64,000 bases of DNA. Source: Rhodalgimonas zhirmunskyi. Its GTDB lineage: Bacteria > Pseudomonadota > Alphaproteobacteria > Rhodobacterales > Rhodobacteraceae. The notes under the pieces are model-generated. The model was not told where the DNA came from. It saw only the letters and a list, made by a program, of their open reading frames with translations, and did no database searches. Positions 1-9,630 of this stretch are shown piece after piece. A program made the translations under genes and the position numbers. Each line of letters opens with the position of its first letter. Position 1 is the stretch's first letter. Where the stretch lies: positions 186,001 through 250,000 of the forward strand of contig JANFFA010000004.1 in assembly GCA_030848925.1 (NCBI GenBank). The letters run 5' to 3'.

Positions 1-311
1 GCAACCCCTCGGACGAGATCACGACACTCGAATCATCGGGAACTTTGATCCCTTCGCCCACGGTAAAGGTGGTATCGGCGCGATAGGTCTCATGGTTCAG
101 CGCGATGTCGGTCACCGTGCCCACCTTCACGCCCGACAGGCGCACATCGGTGCCGACCGTCACCCCCTCGATCGAGCGGAACGACGCGGTCAGCGGATAG
201 CCCGTGCGCCCCTTGGCAAGGCCAGTGGCCTGCCCGGCATAAACGACGAATCCCAGCGCCACGGCAAGGACAAGCCCGCCAACGACAACCTCGGTCTTGT
301 TTTCCGACATG
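1..311 (-). CDS. mlaD: MlaD-like MCE-domain protein of phospholipid transport, 5' part only
   Basis: The first 103 codons are present; the gene runs off the left edge. One N-terminal membrane segment (about residues 8-26) is followed from about residue 37 by an MCE/MlaD domain with the usual SIEGVTVGTDVRLSGVKVG stretch. Such proteins form the periplasmic substrate-binding ring of the Mla ABC system, which moves phospholipids between the inner and outer membranes. The ATG at 311 has a GGAGGC-type ribosome site just upstream. It lies 82 bases after the NDUFA12-like gene on the same strand and may be cotranscribed with it. The family assignment is secure; the exact role (Mla or a related MCE importer) is inferred from the N-terminus alone. 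Confidence 0.85.
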
Positions 312-393
312 GGGCCTCCTGCCCGGTTAGGTCTGGTCCTGCGCGCCCGTCAGCCCGTCAAACTGGCTTTGCGACCCTGTCGCGCGGGCCGGG

Positions 394-777
394 TTACTCC
401 GGCTTCCAGGCCTCGTAATCGCTGCGCTCTTTCGGCGCGGCATTGCGAATGCTACCCGCCGGCGCATAGGCCAAGGGCGTGCCGGTCAGGTTCTCAAGAT
501 GCGGCTTTTCCCATGGTTTATGGGGCAGCGGCGCCTTCGAGGGCGGCTCTTCGAATGTGTGATGCAGCCAGCCATGCCAATCCGCATCCACCCGCGTGGC
601 TTCCGCCTCACCGTTGTAGATGACCCAGCGCTTCTTGCCGTCGGCGGTGCGATAGAACACATTGCCCTGCGCATCCTCGCCCACCTTCACGCCCTTACGC
701 CAGGTGAAAAGCTGCGTGTTCAGCGTCGAGCCGTCCCACCAGATCAAGCTGCGCAGAAGTGTGTTCAGGATACCCAT
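394..777 (-). CDS. NDUFA12 / B17.2-like accessory subunit of respiratory complex I
   Basis: This 127-residue protein begins [16 protein letters not shown] and carries the conserved stretches [26 protein letters not shown] and [13 protein letters not shown] of the NDUFA12 family. In mitochondria and in Paracoccus this is a supernumerary subunit of NADH:ubiquinone oxidoreductase on the matrix or cytoplasmic side. The open frame extends 32 codons further upstream, but the ATG at 777 has GGAGG at 783-787 and matches the usual N-terminus. It is not linked to the nuo operon, which starts near 48327; a separate location is normal for this subunit in alphaproteobacteria. Confidence 0.93.
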   Translation of the reverse strand: MGILNTLLRSLIWWDGSTLNTQLFTWRKGVKVGEDAQGNVFYRTADGKKRWVIYNGEAEATRVDADWHGWLHHTFEEPPSKAPLPHKPWEKPHLENLTGTPLAYAPAGSIRNAAPKERSDYEAWKPE

Positions 778-884
778 GGATGCCTCCGGCAAATCTCTCG
801 GCAAATCTTGGTCTCCTGAATGCCCCATCGCGCGGCAAAGGTCCAGACCCGCGCGCGCCCGCATGGGCCGCATTTCGCGCGAAC

Positions 885-906
885 GGCCCCGGTTTTCACC
901 GGGGCC
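885..906 (-). terminator. Strong stem-loop after the beta-propeller gene
   Basis: Arms GGCCCCGGT and ACCGGGGCC form a perfect 9-bp stem with a 4-base loop, 24 bases beyond the stop codon of the upstream minus-strand gene. There is no clear T-run, so it may terminate weakly or protect the transcript end. Confidence 0.55.
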
Positions 907-929
907 AACGCTTTCATCCGCTCTTTCGC

Positions 930-2558
930 TTACTGCGGCGAAAGCTTCAGGATCGAATTGTCGAGATCGGACGATACATAGACCGCCCCATCGCGCCCCA
1001 CCGCGATCCCCGTCGGCACATAGGCGGGCGGCATCCCGGCGGCGGCAGGCATGCCCACCGGCAGGCCCTCGGCCAGTACCTCGATGCCCTCTTCGCCCGG
1101 CGTGATCGCGATCACCCGCTGCTTTCCGACCTCGGCCACGATCAGCCGCCCATCCGGCGCCATATCCATCCCTTCCGGCATGGCAAGCCCCTGCGCAATC
1201 ACGGTTTTCTCACCGCTGCCAAGGTCAATCCGCGATACCGTCCCGGCCCCGGCTTCGGTGATCCAGACGGCGTTCTGCCCATCCAGAACCATCCCTACCG
1301 GCAGCACCAGCCCGGTGGCGACCGCCTCGCGCGTCTCGCCCTCGTCGCCGGTCACGCGGGTCAATTGCCCGGTGCCCACCTCCAGCACCAGCAGGCTGCC
1401 ATCGGGCATCTCGACCGCGTCATAGGGCGCGGCGAACCCGTGCATCATCTTCACGCTATGGCCACTTTCCCGGTCCATCACCTGCACCGTGCTGGTGAAC
1501 CAGCTCGACAGCACCACATGCGCGCCATTGGCGCGCGCGTTGAACGGGTATTCGATGTGATCGGCCTGCATCCGGGCATGATCCGTAACCTCGCCGCTGG
1601 CCACATCGACACTGCGATAAGCAAACAGGTCCGCCACGTAGAGCGTCTCTTTCTCCCCATCGGCCATGATCGCCAGCCCCGATGGCATCGACAACGCCCC
1701 CTTCACGACCTGACGCACCGCACCGGTTTCGGGGTTGATCTCCTGCACGCCATTATCGGCCATGTTCGAGACATAGATCATGTCCTTGTCGTCAATCGCC
1801 AGATTGTCGAGCGAGGTCGACAATTGCGCCACGACCTTGCGATTGCCGCCGTCCGGGTCCAGCCGCACCAACTCTCCCAGTGCGGTATCGACGACCCAGA
1901 TATTGCCCTTGCTATCAAGGTTCACCGCGGCGGGCACCTTAAACCCCTCGGCCACCACCTCGATCGCACCGCTCTCGACATCGACGCGCGCCACCTGCCC
2001 CTTGAACCATAGCGGCCCGATGATCTTGCCATCCGGCCCGACTTCAAAACCGTTCAGCCCGCCCATCCCTTCGGCGATCTTGCGCGGCGCGGCCTCGCCC
2101 TTTGGGTCGATCTCGTATAGCGCATCGGCCAGAAACACCTGCGTTGCGAACAACCGCCCATCCGCGCCATAGGCCAGCGAATTGATCCCCGGCAGCCCCT
2201 CGGCCAGTTGCCTGACCTCGCCGCCCGGCGCGCGGGCAAAAATCTGACCAGTCAGGAAACCGGTCCACGCCATCGTGCCATCGGGGGCAAAGGCGATATC
2301 GTCGGCCATGCCCTGCGGCGGCGCGATCTCGCTCGTCACTGCGCCACTCGTCCGGTCCACCCGGTAAAGTTCCTGCCCTATCACGCTGCCTGCGAACAAC
2401 GCGCCCTCGGGGCTGATGCCCAGCCCATGAACCCCGTGGAATTTCGATCCGGGCACAAGCGTTTCCACCTTATAGCCCTCGGCCATTGCCGCACCGGCCA
2501 TCCCCGCGCATAGCGCGACAAGCGAAACCGCGCGTCTGATCCTGTTGGAACGTCTCAT
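930..2558 (-). CDS. Secreted NHL/SMP-30-type beta-propeller protein
   Basis: A 542-residue protein with a Sec signal peptide (residues 1-26, basic start, hydrophobic core, AMA cleavage site). The mature part is a series of repeats of about 40-45 residues of the kind '[13 protein letters not shown]', '[13 protein letters not shown]', '[14 protein letters not shown]', typical of NHL, SMP-30/gluconolactonase and virginiamycin B lyase-like propellers. There are enough repeats for more than one propeller. It is expected in the periplasm. I see no sequence that fixes a substrate; lactonase activity would need the SMP-30 metal ligands, which I cannot place with confidence. It stands alone between ndufA12 and clpX. 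Confidence 0.8.
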   Translation of the reverse strand: MRRSNRIRRAVSLVALCAGMAGAAMAEGYKVETLVPGSKFHGVHGLGISPEGALFAGSVIGQELYRVDRTSGAVTSEIAPPQGMADDIAFAPDGTMAWTGFLTGQIFARAPGGEVRQLAEGLPGINSLAYGADGRLFATQVFLADALYEIDPKGEAAPRKIAEGMGGLNGFEVGPDGKIIGPLWFKGQVARVDVESGAIEVVAEGFKVPAAVNLDSKGNIWVVDTALGELVRLDPDGGNRKVVAQLSTSLDNLAIDDKDMIYVSNMADNGVQEINPETGAVRQVVKGALSMPSGLAIMADGEKETLYVADLFAYRSVDVASGEVTDHARMQADHIEYPFNARANGAHVVLSSWFTSTVQVMDRESGHSVKMMHGFAAPYDAVEMPDGSLLVLEVGTGQLTRVTGDEGETREAVATGLVLPVGMVLDGQNAVWITEAGAGTVSRIDLGSGEKTVIAQGLAMPEGMDMAPDGRLIVAEVGKQRVIAITPGEEGIEVLAEGLPVGMPAAAGMPPAYVPTGIAVGRDGAVYVSSDLDNSILKLSPQ

Positions 2559-2713
2559 TCTGTCCTCCCTCGAATGATATGTCAGTCCGGGCTTGCAGCA
2601 GGCCCTCCCGACCCGCCGGGCAACCCCGGATGACCAAAGCCTACGCCTGTGATCACGACGACTCAGAGTCTTACGCCGCGTAACTTGGCTACGCCCCTGC
2701 GCACGCAGACGTG

Positions 2714-2752
2714 CAAAAAAAGGCCGCTCAGGATCTCTCCCAAGCGGCCTTT
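2714..2752 (-). terminator. Rho-independent terminator of clpX
   Basis: Read on the minus strand, AAGGCCGCTTG pairs with GAGCGGCCTT across a loop and is followed by an uninterrupted T-run. It starts about 28 bases after the clpX stop codon. Confidence 0.9.
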
Positions 2753-2779
2753 CAAAATGTCTCTGGCAAAAGTGGCAGG

Positions 2780-4054
2780 TTAGCCCGCGCTCGCCTCTTC
2801 GCCCTTCGCAGCTTCGGCATAGATGATCAGCGGCTTGGCCTCGGGATGGGTCACCGCCTCTTCATTGACGACAACCTCTTCCACGTTCTCAAGGCCCGGC
2901 AGTTCGAACATCGTATCCAGCAGGATATCTTCAAGGATCGAACGCAACCCGCGCGCACCGGTCTTGCGCTGAATGGCGCGCTTGGCAATCGCCGACAGCG
3001 CATCCTCGGTAAAGGTCAGCTGCGCATCTTCCAACTCGAACAGGCGCTGGTATTGCTTGACCAGCGCGTTCTTGGGCTGGGTCAGGATCGTGACAAGCGC
3101 GTCTTCATCAAGGTCTTCCAGCGTCGCGATCACCGGCAAACGGCCCACGAATTCCGGGATCAGCCCGAATTTCAACAGGTCTTCCGGCTCAAGCTCCTTG
3201 AACACCTCGCCAACGCCGCGCGATTCCTCGTCGCGCACATCGGCACCAAAGCCCATGGCGCTGCCCTTGCCGCGCTGCGCGATGATCCGGTCAAGCCCCG
3301 CAAAGGCGCCACCGCAGATGAACAGGATGTTGGTCGTGTCCACCTGCAGGAATTCCTGCTGCGGATGCTTGCGCCCGCCCTGCGGCGGAACGCTCGCAAC
3401 GGTGCCTTCCATCAGCTTCAGCAACGCCTGCTGCACACCCTCGCCGCTCACGTCGCGGGTGATCGAGGGGTTCTCGCTCTTGCGCGTGATCTTGTCGACC
3501 TCGTCGATATAGACGATGCCGCGCTGCGCCCGATCGACATTGTATTCGCTCGACTGAAGCAGCTTGAGGATGATGTTTTCCACATCTTCCCCGACATAGC
3601 CCGCCTCGGTCAGCGTCGTCGCATCCGCCATGGTGAACGGCACATCCAGAATCCGCGCCAGCGTCTGCGCCAGCAGGGTCTTGCCACAGCCGGTCGGCCC
3701 GATCAGCAGGATATTCGATTTCGAAAGCTCGATATCCGAGCTTTTCTGCGAATGGTTCAGACGTTTGTAATGGTTGTGCACCGCGACCGAAAGCACGCGC
3801 TTGGCCATCGCCTGACCGATCACGTAATCGTCCAGCACTTCGCAGATGTCCTGCGGCGTCGGCACGCCTTCGCTGGCCTTCAACCCGCTGGTCTTGGTCT
3901 CTTCGCGGATGATATCCATGCACAGCTCGACACACTCGTCGCAAATGAACACGGTCGGCCCCGCGATCAGCTTGCGCACCTCGTGCTGGCTCTTGCCGCA
4001 AAAGCTGCAATAGAGCGTATTCTTGCTGTCACCACCGCCAGAGTTGTTCGACAT
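2780..4054 (-). CDS. clpX: ATP-dependent Clp protease ATP-binding subunit ClpX
   Basis: A 424-residue AAA+ unfoldase that recognises tagged substrates and feeds them to ClpP. The N-terminal zinc-binding domain has Cys16, Cys19, Cys38 and Cys41. Walker A is GPTGCGKT (119-126) and Walker B is VYIDEVD (181-187), followed by the sensor and C-terminal AAA+ subdomains. Length is normal for the family. The start has a clear AAAGGA ribosome site. It lies downstream of clpP with a 258-base gap, the common clpP-clpX order, so the two may be partly cotranscribed. Confidence 0.98.
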   Translation of the reverse strand: MSNNSGGGDSKNTLYCSFCGKSQHEVRKLIAGPTVFICDECVELCMDIIREETKTSGLKASEGVPTPQDICEVLDDYVIGQAMAKRVLSVAVHNHYKRLNHSQKSSDIELSKSNILLIGPTGCGKTLLAQTLARILDVPFTMADATTLTEAGYVGEDVENIILKLLQSSEYNVDRAQRGIVYIDEVDKITRKSENPSITRDVSGEGVQQALLKLMEGTVASVPPQGGRKHPQQEFLQVDTTNILFICGGAFAGLDRIIAQRGKGSAMGFGADVRDEESRGVGEVFKELEPEDLLKFGLIPEFVGRLPVIATLEDLDEDALVTILTQPKNALVKQYQRLFELEDAQLTFTEDALSAIAKRAIQRKTGARGLRSILEDILLDTMFELPGLENVEEVVVNEEAVTHPEAKPLIIYAEAAKGEEASAG

Positions 4055-4166
4055 GATCGTCCTTTCAGGCCTTCTTCGCCCGTCTCGCGTTTCAATTGGC
4101 CGCCTCCGGCCCGGCTCGCCCCCGGTCCCCCAAGACTATGACAAGCCCCGCCGGGTCACAATCCCC

Positions 4167-4236
4167 AAACTCGGGCCCCAAAACTCGGGGCCCAAAACTC
4201 GGACCCCCAAACTCAGAGCCTCAAACTCAGGGCGCT
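4167..4236. repeat. Five degenerate copies of a 14-15 bp tandem unit
   Basis: Units of the form AAACTCGGGGCCCA follow each other between clpP and clpX; the first three are nearly identical and the last two have drifted (AAACTCAGAGCCTC type). The array lies in the clpP-clpX spacer and does not encode protein. Confidence 0.75.
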
Positions 4237-4280
4237 CATCCCCTCGCCCTTTGGGCAAAGGCACGAAACGGCCGTTAGGG

Positions 4281-4306
4281 GCGCGGGCGCTCAAAACCGC
4301 CCGCGC
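4281..4306 (-). terminator. Stem-loop just after clpP
   Basis: GCGCGGGCG and CGCCCGCGC form a 9-bp GC stem with an 8-base loop immediately beyond the clpP stop codon. No T-run follows, so it could be a weak terminator or an RNA-stabilising end between clpP and clpX. Confidence 0.5.
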
Positions 4307-4312
4307 GTCCGT

Positions 4313-4960
4313 TTACTTCTTGCCGCTCTTCTTGCCGGCGTCATCGTCTTTGGGGCGGTTCTCGACGATCTCGTCGATCAGGCCCCAGTCCTTGGCATCT
4401 TCCGGGCTCATGAAGTTGTCGCGCTCCAGCGCCTCTTCCACTTCCTTGAGCTTGCGCCCGGTGTGCTTCACGTAGATCTCGTTCAGCCGCTTTTTCAGCT
4501 TCAGCGTCTCTTCGGCGTGGATCATGATATCCGTCGCCTGCCCCTGATAGCCGCCCGAAGGCTGGTGCACCATGATACGCGAATTGGGCAGGCTGAACCG
4601 CATCCCCGGCTCCCCCGCCGTCAGCAGAAGCGATCCCATCGACGCCGCCTGGCCGATGACCAGCGTCGACACCTTCGGCTTGATGTATTGCATCGTGTCA
4701 TAGATCGACAAACCCGACGTCACCACGCCACCGGGGCTGTTGATGTACATCGAAATCTCTTTGCTCGGGTTCTCCGCCTCAAGGTGCAGAAGCTGCGCCA
4801 CGATTAGGCTCGACATCCCGTCATGCACCGGCCCGGACAGGAAAATGATCCGTTCCTTCAGAAGCCGCGAGAAAATGTCATAGGCGCGCTCGCCCCGGCT
4901 CGTCTGCTCCACCACCATGGGCACGAGCGTGTTCATATAAGTCTCGTATGGGTCGTTCAT
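4313..4960 (-). CDS. clpP: ATP-dependent Clp protease proteolytic subunit ClpP
   Basis: A 215-residue serine peptidase of family S14 that forms the tetradecameric proteolytic chamber. The catalytic triad is Ser107 (in GQAASMGS), His132 (in HQPSGG) and Asp181. The C-terminus is a lysine- and aspartate-rich tail, as is common in alphaproteobacteria. It is transcribed towards clpX. I see no long propeptide: the start at MNDPYETY is directly before the mature region. Confidence 0.98.
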   Translation of the reverse strand: MNDPYETYMNTLVPMVVEQTSRGERAYDIFSRLLKERIIFLSGPVHDGMSSLIVAQLLHLEAENPSKEISMYINSPGGVVTSGLSIYDTMQYIKPKVSTLVIGQAASMGSLLLTAGEPGMRFSLPNSRIMVHQPSGGYQGQATDIMIHAEETLKLKKRLNEIYVKHTGRKLKEVEEALERDNFMSPEDAKDWGLIDEIVENRPKDDDAGKKSGKK

Positions 4961-5075
4961 GATCCTGCCTGCTTCCGTCTCGAATTGTTTCTACCTTTGA
5001 GGTGCTAACGGAGTCTTAGTCATGCGTCCCCCGACCCGCAAGAGCACCCGGCAATTTCGTGACCGCCACAAACGA

Positions 5076-5103
5076 AAAAGGGCGCGGCCAAAACCACGCC
5101 CCC
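5076..5103 (-). terminator. Rho-independent terminator at the end of the sox operon
   Basis: On the minus strand GGGCGTGG pairs imperfectly with CCGCGCCC and is followed by TTTTT. It lies about 80 bases after the soxF stop codon, beyond a copy of the dispersed intergenic element, and would close the soxV-to-soxF transcript. Confidence 0.8.
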
Positions 5104-5106
5104 TTG

Positions 5107-5156
5107 CTTCACTTGACCGGAAATATCCCGGGGAGTGTGAGGGGCTGGCCCCTCAC
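5107..5156 (-). repeat. Dispersed intergenic element, long form, copy 1
   Basis: Read on the minus strand: a 9-bp stem (GTGAGGGGC / GCCCCTCAC) followed by the box GGGATATTTCC, then GGTCAAGTGAAG. It lies 27 bases after the soxF stop codon in the same orientation as soxF. Related copies lie near 17364, 58904 and 61773. Confidence 0.85.
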
Positions 5157-5182
5157 GCCGGCCCCTCACTCCGGCCTCAAAA

Positions 5183-6457
5183 TCAGCTGCTCCCGAACAT
5201 GTCGCTGGTGATGCCCTCGTACCAGCCGACCGATTCCTCGTAGGTCGCCTTGCGCAGGGCCGCATCCTCGCCGGTCTGGCTGATGAACCCGTCGGTCTTG
5301 GCGATCTTCTCGGGCGTCGCGGCATAGGACGCGCCCACTTTCACGCCATCGTCCGGTGCGATCAGGCTCCAGCAGGTGTTCGAGAACTTCGCCGGGAACA
5401 CCTTCGAGCCCAGCAATTCCCCCCGGATCGCCATCGCCGCCACCTTGGCCTGGCTGTTGGCCGAAAAGCCCGACTTCGGCATGTCGCCCTGCGCGCTGGA
5501 ATCGCCCAAAACATGCACATCCGGGTCGGCCTTCGACACCATCCCGGCGCCGTCCACCGGCGCCCAGTTGCCCTCAGTCACGCCCGCGATCTCGCAGATG
5601 TGACCCGCCTTCATCGCCGGGATCACGTTGCAGGCGTCGACCTCGGTCACCTCACCGTCGATCGTCACCGTCATCGCGTCGGGGTCGACCGATACATTGC
5701 CGCCGCCGAACTCCGGCCCGATCCAGTCGATCATGCCATCGTAATGCCGGCCCCAGCCCTCTTGGAACAGCGCCTGTTTCGAAAACTTGTCCTTCGGATC
5801 GGCGATGATGATCTTGGCCGTTGGGTTGATGTTGCTCAGCAGGTTGGCCACCATGCTGACGCGCTCATAGGGCCCCGGCGGACAGCGATAGGGGTTGGGC
5901 GGCGCGATCATCGCGAATGTGCCCCCCTCCGGCATCGCCTCAAGCTGCGCTTTCAAAAGCTGCGTCTGCGAGCCGCCCTTATAGGCATGCGGCATCTTGT
6001 TTTGCGCCGCTACGGACCAACCGGGCACAGCCCCCTCAACGAAATCGATCCCCGGCGCCAGAACCAGCTTGTCATAGGGCAGTTTCGCGCCGCTTGCGAT
6101 GGTCACCTGCTTGGTGTCGCGGTCGATCCCCACGGCCATGTCATGCACCACGTTCACGCCGGCCTTGGCCAGCCCGCCGTAATCATGGCCCAGCGTTTCG
6201 AAATCACGCACGCCGCCGATGTAAAGGTTCGAGAAGAAGCAGGTGTAATACATCCGGCTCGGCTCGATCAGCGTCACGTCGATCTCGCCCTTGCCATCCT
6301 TCATGAGGTAGCGCGCCGCCGTGGCGCCCCCCGCGCCGCCGCCGATCACGATGACCTTGGGCTTGCCGCCGTGGCTGGCGCTGCGCGCATGTGGCGCCGA
6401 AAGCGCCGCCGCTGCGGCTGCGCCCGTGCCGATAAAGGCTCTCCTGTTCAGTTTCAT
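5183..6457 (-). CDS. soxF: SoxF, FAD-dependent sulfide dehydrogenase flavoprotein (FccB type)
   Basis: A 424-residue periplasmic flavoprotein. It starts with a twin-arginine signal (NRRAFIG, residues 4-10), then an FAD-binding GGGAGG motif at 39-44. Cys191 (in RCPPGPYER) and Cys362 (in SNTCWSL) match the redox-active disulfide pair of flavocytochrome c sulfide dehydrogenases. SoxE is encoded just upstream and would be the haem partner. In Paracoccus SoxF has sulfide dehydrogenase activity and stimulates the Sox system, though it is not essential. The ribosome site GGGAGGAG supports the start. It is the last sox gene on this strand; soxG and soxH do not follow it. Confidence 0.93.
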   Translation of the reverse strand: MKLNRRAFIGTGAAAAAALSAPHARSASHGGKPKVIVIGGGAGGATAARYLMKDGKGEIDVTLIEPSRMYYTCFFSNLYIGGVRDFETLGHDYGGLAKAGVNVVHDMAVGIDRDTKQVTIASGAKLPYDKLVLAPGIDFVEGAVPGWSVAAQNKMPHAYKGGSQTQLLKAQLEAMPEGGTFAMIAPPNPYRCPPGPYERVSMVANLLSNINPTAKIIIADPKDKFSKQALFQEGWGRHYDGMIDWIGPEFGGGNVSVDPDAMTVTIDGEVTEVDACNVIPAMKAGHICEIAGVTEGNWAPVDGAGMVSKADPDVHVLGDSSAQGDMPKSGFSANSQAKVAAMAIRGELLGSKVFPAKFSNTCWSLIAPDDGVKVGASYAATPEKIAKTDGFISQTGEDAALRKATYEESVGWYEGITSDMFGSS

Positions 6458-6511
6458 GTCTGGTCTCCTCCCTGTTTGACCATTGTTGTCACACTCTCCG
6501 GCGCGCCCTCC

Positions 6512-7246
6512 TTACTCCAGCGCGCCGAAATACGCGGCCAGCGCCGCGATCTCTTCATCCGTCAGCCGCCCGGCCATCATCTGCATGACGGGGTGCGGAC
6601 GGATCTTTCTTTTGTAGGCATGCATCGCGACGACGAAATCATCCGAGGGCCACGCGATGATCGACGGGATGCCGTCATAATTGCCGTCGATCTGGTGGCA
6701 GGTGGTGCATTCGCTCGCCAGATACTCACCGTATTCGGGGTCCCCCACCAACGCCAAAATCTCGGGCGGCAATTCCACCTCCTGCTTGCGCACCGTCGGC
6801 TGCGCCTCGGGGATGTTCTGCGGATTGTCCGAGAACTGGCGCAAATAGGCCATCACGTCATTGCGCTCTTCCTGCGTCTCCAGCCCGTCAAAGCTCATTC
6901 GCGTATCGCTGACCAGCGCCTTGGGATTCTCAAGATAGGCATCCAGATGCTTGAGATCCCAGACCATGCCGTTGCGCCCCTCGCGCACCAGCCCCTTGGA
7001 ATAGGAAAACCCCGCGATCGTGCCCGCCGTGCGCCCGAAAATCCCGTTCAACTGCGGCCCAATGCCATTCTCGGCCCCTGCCCCCACCTGATGACAACCC
7101 GAGCAGTATTCAAACACCTCGGCCCCGTGCTCCGGATCGCCGATTGCCTGCGTCTCGGTCTCGGCCAACGCGCCTGTCACACTCAAATTCACACATAAAA
7201 ACGGCCCGGCCATCGCGGCCAGACCCCATGAAAGCATCCGCTTCAT
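6512..7246 (-). CDS. soxE: SoxE, periplasmic dihaem c-type cytochrome
   Basis: A 244-residue secreted cytochrome with two haem-binding sites, CSGCH (Cys48-His52) and CTTCH (Cys180-His184), each in a cytochrome c domain, after a signal peptide ending near residue 28. SoxE is the proposed electron-accepting partner of SoxF, and the gene directly precedes soxF. The frame is open another 93 codons upstream, but that extension is arginine-rich and implausible. The ATG at 7246 begins a normal signal peptide and has GGGAAAG and AGGA upstream, so I use it. Confidence 0.9.
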   Translation of the reverse strand: MKRMLSWGLAAMAGPFLCVNLSVTGALAETETQAIGDPEHGAEVFEYCSGCHQVGAGAENGIGPQLNGIFGRTAGTIAGFSYSKGLVREGRNGMVWDLKHLDAYLENPKALVSDTRMSFDGLETQEERNDVMAYLRQFSDNPQNIPEAQPTVRKQEVELPPEILALVGDPEYGEYLASECTTCHQIDGNYDGIPSIIAWPSDDFVVAMHAYKRKIRPHPVMQMMAGRLTDEEIAALAAYFGALE

Positions 7247-7641
7247 TCCTGTCTTTCCCTGTTCGCTATTCTTCACTCGGGCCATATCACCGGGCGACAC
7301 GCCCCAGCCCCCGCCGCGCGCCTGACCGCGTGGCCGTCCCCGGAACATCCGGGCCGCCCCGTTTCGGGGCCTTTCTCGCAAGGTGAGCATCGCGGTCCTC
7401 CCAGTCTGCCGCTCACGTGATCTGCGCTCCGGTCTCCCCTCCGAAACGCGGGCCTCGGGCCTGCTGATGGCAGCCCCCGGCCAAATGATCGCCCCGCCGA
7501 TCCACGCGATGGGCAAGACGGTCAAACCATCCTCGCCTCTGCGTCGCTGTCTTGCAAGCCGCCCGCCATACGTGCCGCATGCAAACCCGGGGAAAAGCAG
7601 CGGCCCGAGGTTTCCCCCGGGCCGCGCTACGCATTCAAACC
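7247..7641. other. soxD-soxE spacer, 395 bases without a supported gene
   Basis: This is the widest gap inside the sox operon. It holds a GC-rich stem-loop at 7600-7625 and a small hairpin GCCCCG-TTT-CGGGGC at 7356-7370. Reading frames across it give arginine-rich sequence with no recognisable domain, and no CxxCH haem motif that could be a detached part of soxD. Confidence 0.7.
7600..7625 (-). terminator. Stem-loop between soxD and soxE
   Basis: GCGGCCCG pairs with CGGGCCGC across a 10-base loop, 17 bases after the soxD stop codon. Only a short T-stretch follows on the minus strand. It may reduce transcription into soxEF or mark a processed end. Confidence 0.55.
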
Positions 7642-8280
7642 TTAGTCTTCTTCATCCGGCGTCACATCCAGAACCGCCGCCTTCATGGTGATCTTCACCG
7701 GTTCAGGCTTGCAGTTCTCCATGCAAGGCTCGGTCCAGAAGTGCTTCTCGGCCTCTTCGCGGTCATCCACGATGAACCCGTCCGCGTTCGGCATTTCCAC
7801 TTCAAGGAAATTGTCCTTCGACAGCACGAAATCCTCATCCACCAGATCGTTGGAATAAAGGATATACGCCACGATGGCATAGGTGTCGTCCGCACTCATC
7901 GTCTGCGCCGATCCGAACGGCATCGAGCGATGCACATAATCGAACGCGGTCGACAGATACGGCCAATAGGAGCCCACGGTTTTCAGCGGGTCCTTATGGT
8001 TCAGAGTGTCCATGCCCCCGGCCAGCTTGGGCCAGTTGTCCACGCCCTCGGCGAAATCGCCGTGGCAGATGGCGCAGTTGTCGGCAAAGACCTCTTCACC
8101 ATCCAGAACCGACCCCGACCCTTCCGGAAGGCCCGTGCCATCCGGGCTCACGTCAAGGTTCCACGCCGCCACTTCCTCGGGCAGCGCCGCGCGCCCAAGG
8201 CCCAGCTTTTCGGCCATGACGGGCGATGCGGCCAGAGTGACCAGTGTGGTTCCGATCAACAGATTACGAAACTTCGACAT
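7642..8280 (-). CDS. soxD: SoxD, single-haem cytochrome subunit of sulfane dehydrogenase SoxCD
   Basis: A 212-residue secreted cytochrome: signal peptide to about residue 23, then one haem site, CAICH (Cys69-His73). SoxD receives the electrons released when SoxC oxidises the sulfane sulfur bound to SoxY. The classic Paracoccus SoxD has two cytochrome domains and is far longer; here only the first is present and the protein ends shortly after an EPCMENC stretch. The start overlaps the end of soxC by 17 bases, which points to coupled translation. The upstream open extension overlapping soxC is not used. Confidence 0.92.
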   Translation of the reverse strand: MSKFRNLLIGTTLVTLAASPVMAEKLGLGRAALPEEVAAWNLDVSPDGTGLPEGSGSVLDGEEVFADNCAICHGDFAEGVDNWPKLAGGMDTLNHKDPLKTVGSYWPYLSTAFDYVHRSMPFGSAQTMSADDTYAIVAYILYSNDLVDEDFVLSKDNFLEVEMPNADGFIVDDREEAEKHFWTEPCMENCKPEPVKITMKAAVLDVTPDEED

Positions 8281-9562
8281 TTTCCGCCTCCCCGTTCGGC
8301 TTGACCCACCACGTCTGGATACAGTTGTTGTGGTAGATCGAGTTTTCGCCGCGCACTTCACGCAGCATGTTCTTTGTGGGCTGGACATAGCCCGTGCTGT
8401 CCATCGCGCGGCTTTGCAGGAACATCTCTTCGCCGTTCCATTCCGTTTCCAGATAGAACCGGGTCAAAGCCTTGTCCTCGCCCGGCTGTGCCAGACGCGC
8501 GGTTTCCCACGTCATGCCGCCATCTTTCGACACGTCGACACGGGTGATCGCCCCACGTCCCGACCATGCCATGCCGGTGATGACCAGCGGCCCGTGGCCA
8601 TGGGTGATCGGCATTTGCGGGCTGGGGCTGGTGACGACCGATTTGGCGTCCATGACCCATGTCCACTTGCGGCTGATCCCGTTGTCCAGCGTATCGGTGT
8701 ATTTAGAGGTTTCCTCGCGGCTTTCCACCGGACCATCCATCACCTCGATGCGGCGGATCCACTTGACCCACATGTTGCCTTCCCAACCGGGCACGACAAG
8801 CCGCACAGGATAACCATGTTCCTTGCGCAGCGCCTCGCCGTTGGCCTTGATCGCGATCAGGCAGTCGTCCAGCGCCTTCTCCATCGGGATCGAGCGGCCG
8901 TTCGAAGACGCATCCGCACCCTCGACATAAACCCACTTGTCCTTGAGGTCGCCCGCCGTATCCAGACCCGCCTCTTCCAACAGGGTGCGCAGCGGGATGC
9001 CGCTGTATTCCATGTTGTGGATCATGCCGTGGGTGAACTGCGCGCCGTTCAACTGCGCACCGGCCCATTCCATGCCGGTGTTGGCCGCGCATTCAAGGAA
9101 ATAGGTGTGGTTCTCACGCGGGAAGCGTTCCAGATCCTCGTAGGTAAAGATCGTCTCCTGATCGACCATGCCGTTGATCATCAGGCGGTAATCTTCCTTG
9201 CGAAGCTCGATCGCGCCCGAATGGTGCCGCTCAAAGGCACAGCCGGTCGGCGTGATCGTGCCATCCAGCGCATGGATCGGCGTGAAGTTGATCGAGCTGA
9301 TCGTGTCGGCGGTCAGCCATTCGACATTGCGCCGGATCACGTCGGATTCGAATTCGATCGGCAGGCCATAGGGCGTTGCGTCAACGCCATCGCCAAGGCC
9401 GCTGGCCCAATCCTGAACCTCGGTGATCAACGGATCGGGCGTGGCTTGCGCGCGCGCCATGGTGGCCCCGGCAAGGGCGCCACCGGCCGCGATCGTCCCT
9501 CTCAGGAACGCCCGCCGCGAAGGCGCATTGCCTTTCACTGGGCCTTTCACTGGTGCTGTCAT
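8264..9562 (-). CDS. soxC: SoxC, molybdenum subunit of sulfane dehydrogenase
   Basis: A 432-residue protein of the sulfite oxidase family. A twin-arginine signal (SRRAFLRG, residues 15-22) exports the folded cofactor-bearing enzyme. Cys158, in FLECAANTG, is the expected molybdopterin-cofactor ligand. With SoxD it removes electrons from the SoxY-bound sulfane sulfur, so that thiosulfate is taken fully to sulfate without stored sulfur. The ATG at 9562 has a strong GGAGG ribosome site; the frame is open further upstream but without support. Confidence 0.97.
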   Translation of the reverse strand: MTAPVKGPVKGNAPSRRAFLRGTIAAGGALAGATMARAQATPDPLITEVQDWASGLGDGVDATPYGLPIEFESDVIRRNVEWLTADTISSINFTPIHALDGTITPTGCAFERHHSGAIELRKEDYRLMINGMVDQETIFTYEDLERFPRENHTYFLECAANTGMEWAGAQLNGAQFTHGMIHNMEYSGIPLRTLLEEAGLDTAGDLKDKWVYVEGADASSNGRSIPMEKALDDCLIAIKANGEALRKEHGYPVRLVVPGWEGNMWVKWIRRIEVMDGPVESREETSKYTDTLDNGISRKWTWVMDAKSVVTSPSPQMPITHGHGPLVITGMAWSGRGAITRVDVSKDGGMTWETARLAQPGEDKALTRFYLETEWNGEEMFLQSRAMDSTGYVQPTKNMLREVRGENSIYHNNCIQTWWVKPNGEAENVEVS

Positions 9563-9630
9563 GTTGAAGTGCCTCCTTCCATGGCGACGGGTCATTGGCC
9601 CCCGTCGCCCTTCGTGATTGAATTTCCGTC

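Noticed and set aside
759-2012. A 417-codon plus-strand frame opposite the beta-propeller gene
   Set aside because: No motif, no ribosome site, and the opposite strand has a clear signal peptide and repeat pattern.
7356-7370. Hairpin GCCCCG-TTT-CGGGGC as a plus-strand terminator
   Set aside because: No plus-strand gene precedes it, and the stem is short.
7247-7525. N-terminal extension of SoxE of 93 codons
   Set aside because: Arginine-rich, without homology to cytochromes; the internal ATG begins a proper signal peptide.
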